From assembly GCA_903854455.1 (NCBI GenBank), contig CAINWJ010000066.1, positions 1 through 12,908 on the forward strand: a stretch of 12,908 nucleotides of DNA, written 5' to 3'. This DNA is from Candidatus Peribacteria bacterium. GTDB taxonomy: Bacteria; Patescibacteriota; Gracilibacteria; Peribacterales; Peribacteraceae. The notes beneath the pieces are model-generated. The model did no database searches. It was not told the origin of the DNA and worked only from the letters and a program-made list of their open reading frames with translations. A program made the translations under genes and the position numbers. Below, piece after piece: positions 11,324 to 12,908 of this stretch; within the stretch, counting starts at the first letter, position 1, and every line of letters begins with the position of its first letter.

Positions 11324-12908
11324 CTAAGAAGCGGACACAACCACGGTCGTCTGGACGGAAATGCCACGTTCTTTGATATCCTCAGTTCTGCCGAAGAGGT
11401 AGGCAAGCAGCCAGAAACCGCCCAGGACGTACAAGAGTGCAGCGACCAACACCAGTGAAATATTGGAAAGGAACGATGTTCGACCCGCGCCGAGTAGCGC
11501 GCCGATGGTATCCGGATTGCCGGGGAGGACCTCTGGGAGCGTGACGATGAAATCGAAGAGACCGTGGACAACGATAGATGCCACTAATCCCAATGTCAGT
11601 TGCGTAAGAGCGAAGACGCGATCGGCGCGCAGGTGCGTTGCGATGTTTTCGAAACTCAGGGAGAAGATCCTGTGAACCGCCAGAACGAGTGAATAGCCGC
11701 GTCCCCGCTGGAAACGCTCACTCAGAATCTGCGGAGCGAACAATGCAAGTCCGAAGAAGTATCCGAGGATTCCAGTCGACAGAACGTGCACCATCGTCGT
11801 CAGCACTGCACGACCCGTGACACTCCCGATGAACGAAACCCAGTCAGGCGAGGAAGGTGTCAGGAGGTAGTTCTTCACGAAGCCGACGAAGTACGTGGGG
11901 TTCGCCAAGTTCTCGGCAAACGCGAAGCCGATGGCAACGATGATGGCAAGCTGCAGGGCGTCATCGATGGATCGGAAAAATTGCGGTCCGCTCTTTTTGA
12001 GTACCCAGAACTTGCTGACCTCCTCGATCACGCTGACCAGGAGGTAGGTGACGAGTGTCGTGAGCACAACGGACTGAACTCCGGTCGCTTCATGGAAAAT
12101 GCTCGTCGAAACGAACTGCCCGGATGTCGTACTGAAATTAAGCGGAACGATCTTGAAGAAGAAGAAATTGAGTTCGACACTCCGCTTGGTGAGCTCGCTG
12201 TAGAAGAGGATCGGCACAGTGGAGAGCATGCCTGCGAAGAACGCGAGAATGACGACACTCAGTCGTTCACGGTGGTAGCGGAGGAACAGCCAACACCAGA
12301 GCACCACCGGAATCAGCGCGACGATGGCGGCGATCAATGTTGCGAGCAGATCCAGCCGCGACTCGTAGCGGAGAATGGCATACGCCACCCAGCCTAAGAA
12401 CGTGCCAAGGACTGTCACCTTCACCGATGCGCTCCAGGGACCGAAGAGGAACCTCCACCCGATGACGATGCACACGATCCCAAGTGCCATGAGGAACGGA
12501 TCTGCGACACCGAACTCGAAGAACCCGCGCTTGAACTGGATGAGAATCCACGAGACCAGTGTTGCCAGAACGAACGCATAGAAGTACTTGTACCGGTCGG
12601 TGAGTCCGTGCCAGCGGAACTGGTCGAAGAGTCCCAGTGCCGAGATCCCGAAGAACACGATGAGCGTGCGGCTCATGGCAGCCGAACCGGTGAATGACTG
12701 AAGTGATGTGTTCTTGCCGTACTTGAGCGACAAGTAGAGCAGGATGCCGCCGATCACGACCGACAGCGCGATGGCGCCGAACTTGGGGAGGTAGATCTGC
12801 TGATGCTCGACTGTCGCCAGCGATTCCTCTTCGACGGCATGGAAGTTCATGGCACCCGTCCAGACACGGATGAGCACCACGACCGCGACGACGATGCCGA
12901 GCGCGAGA
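11324..12908 (-). CDS. PrsW-type glutamic intramembrane protease with long multi-spanning N-terminal region, 5' end outside window
   Basis: The frame is open to the right edge (528 residues in view). The edge residues LALGIVVAVVVLIRVW are part of a membrane segment, so the true start lies outside. Counting from the edge, the PrsW motifs are VIEEVSK (E296, E297, K300), DDALQLAIIVAIGFAFAEN (D316/D317, E333, N334), TTMVHVLSTGILGYFFG (H375) and IVVHGLFDF (H449). I count roughly a dozen hydrophobic segments, five or six of them before the PrsW core. The usual PrsW protein is about 220 residues, so this one has a large extra N-terminal membrane region. PrsW in Bacillus cleaves the anti-sigma factor RsiW; other members are simply CPBP/PrsW-superfamily membrane proteases. 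No sigma or anti-sigma gene is in view. It probably heads or belongs to a transcript with the S41 gene. Confidence 0.88.
   Translation of the reverse strand, partial: LALGIVVAVVVLIRVWTGAMNFHAVEEESLATVEHQQIYLPKFGAIALSVVIGGILLYLSLKYGKNTSLQSFTGSAAMSRTLIVFFGISALGLFDQFRWHGLTDRYKYFYAFVLATLVSWILIQFKRGFFEFGVADPFLMALGIVCIVIGWRFLFGPWSASVKVTVLGTFLGWVAYAILRYESRLDLLATLIAAIVALIPVVLWCWLFLRYHRERLSVVILAFFAGMLSTVPILFYSELTKRSVELNFFFFKIVPLNFSTTSGQFVSTSIFHEATGVQSVVLTTLVTYLLVSVIEEVSKFWVLKKSGPQFFRSIDDALQLAIIVAIGFAFAENLANPTYFVGFVKNYLLTPSSPDWVSFIGSVTGRAVLTTMVHVLSTGILGYFFGLALFAPQILSERFQRGRGYSLVLAVHRIFSLSFENIATHLRADRVFALTQLTLGLVASIVVHGLFDFIVTLPEVLPGNPDTIGALLGAGRTSFLSNISLVLVAALLYVLGGFWLLAYLFGRTEDIKERGISVQTTVVVSAS

Noticed and set aside
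11786..12397. Antisense reading frame of 203 codons inside the PrsW gene
   Set aside because: It is the charged complement of hydrophobic membrane-segment codons; no family features.

Overview
The window is about 12.9 kb of moderately GC-rich bacterial DNA. It holds eight protein-coding genes and an unusual density of small palindromic and periodic repeats. I see no rRNA, tRNA or CRISPR array. Three things suggest a Candidate Phyla Radiation (Patescibacteria) genome: the large-ATPase N-terminal region at the left edge resembles a VirD4/TraG-like protein common in that group, a bS21 gene stands alone, and envelope proteins carry SLH-like modules. A Peribacteria-like lineage would fit the base composition, but this is inference and unproven.

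Layout, left to right. (1) 1-1269 minus: N-terminal part of a membrane-anchored protein resembling the N-terminal region of CPR VirD4-like ATPases, cut by the window edge. (2) 1392-2477 minus: secreted RlpA-type double-psi beta-barrel protein. (3) 2519-3252: a transposon-like island with a REP-associated tyrosine transposase (RAYT, 2606-3037 minus) between REP hairpins in opposite orientation and short tandem half-REP arrays. (4) 3249-4628 minus: secreted 3D-domain protein with three peptidoglycan-binding modules; its stop codon lies inside a REP head. (5) 4917-8408 plus: carB, divergent from the previous gene, with two stretches of periodic inverted-repeat DNA translated in frame. (6) 8576-8791 plus: rpsU (bS21). 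(7) 8891-9463 minus: maf, convergent with rpsU. (8) 9682-11283 minus: S41 carboxyl-terminal processing protease. (9) 11324-12908 minus: PrsW-type intramembrane protease, 5' end outside the window, 40 bp upstream of the S41 gene and probably cotranscribed with it.

The protein set is mostly envelope biology: two DPBB/3D cell-wall enzymes or remodelling factors, and two proteases (PrsW, S41) of types used in envelope signalling and protein turnover. CarB, bS21 and Maf are housekeeping.

The most unusual signal is in the repeats. At least four loci (4865-4899 with 4981-4996, 4996-5070, 6725-6792, 8420-8491) are arms of 7-bp tandem units facing an arm of roughly reverse-complementary 7-bp units. 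A fifth (8796-8889) does the same with 6-bp units, and 1324-1351 is a single arm. The unit sequences differ (AGCGRTC/AGCGAAC, AGTATTC, TTTTCMA, AGGGTC) but the architecture is shared. Two copies lie inside carB and must be translated. In both, the one right-arm heptad that would give an in-frame TGA if it matched the unit GACCGCT is changed.
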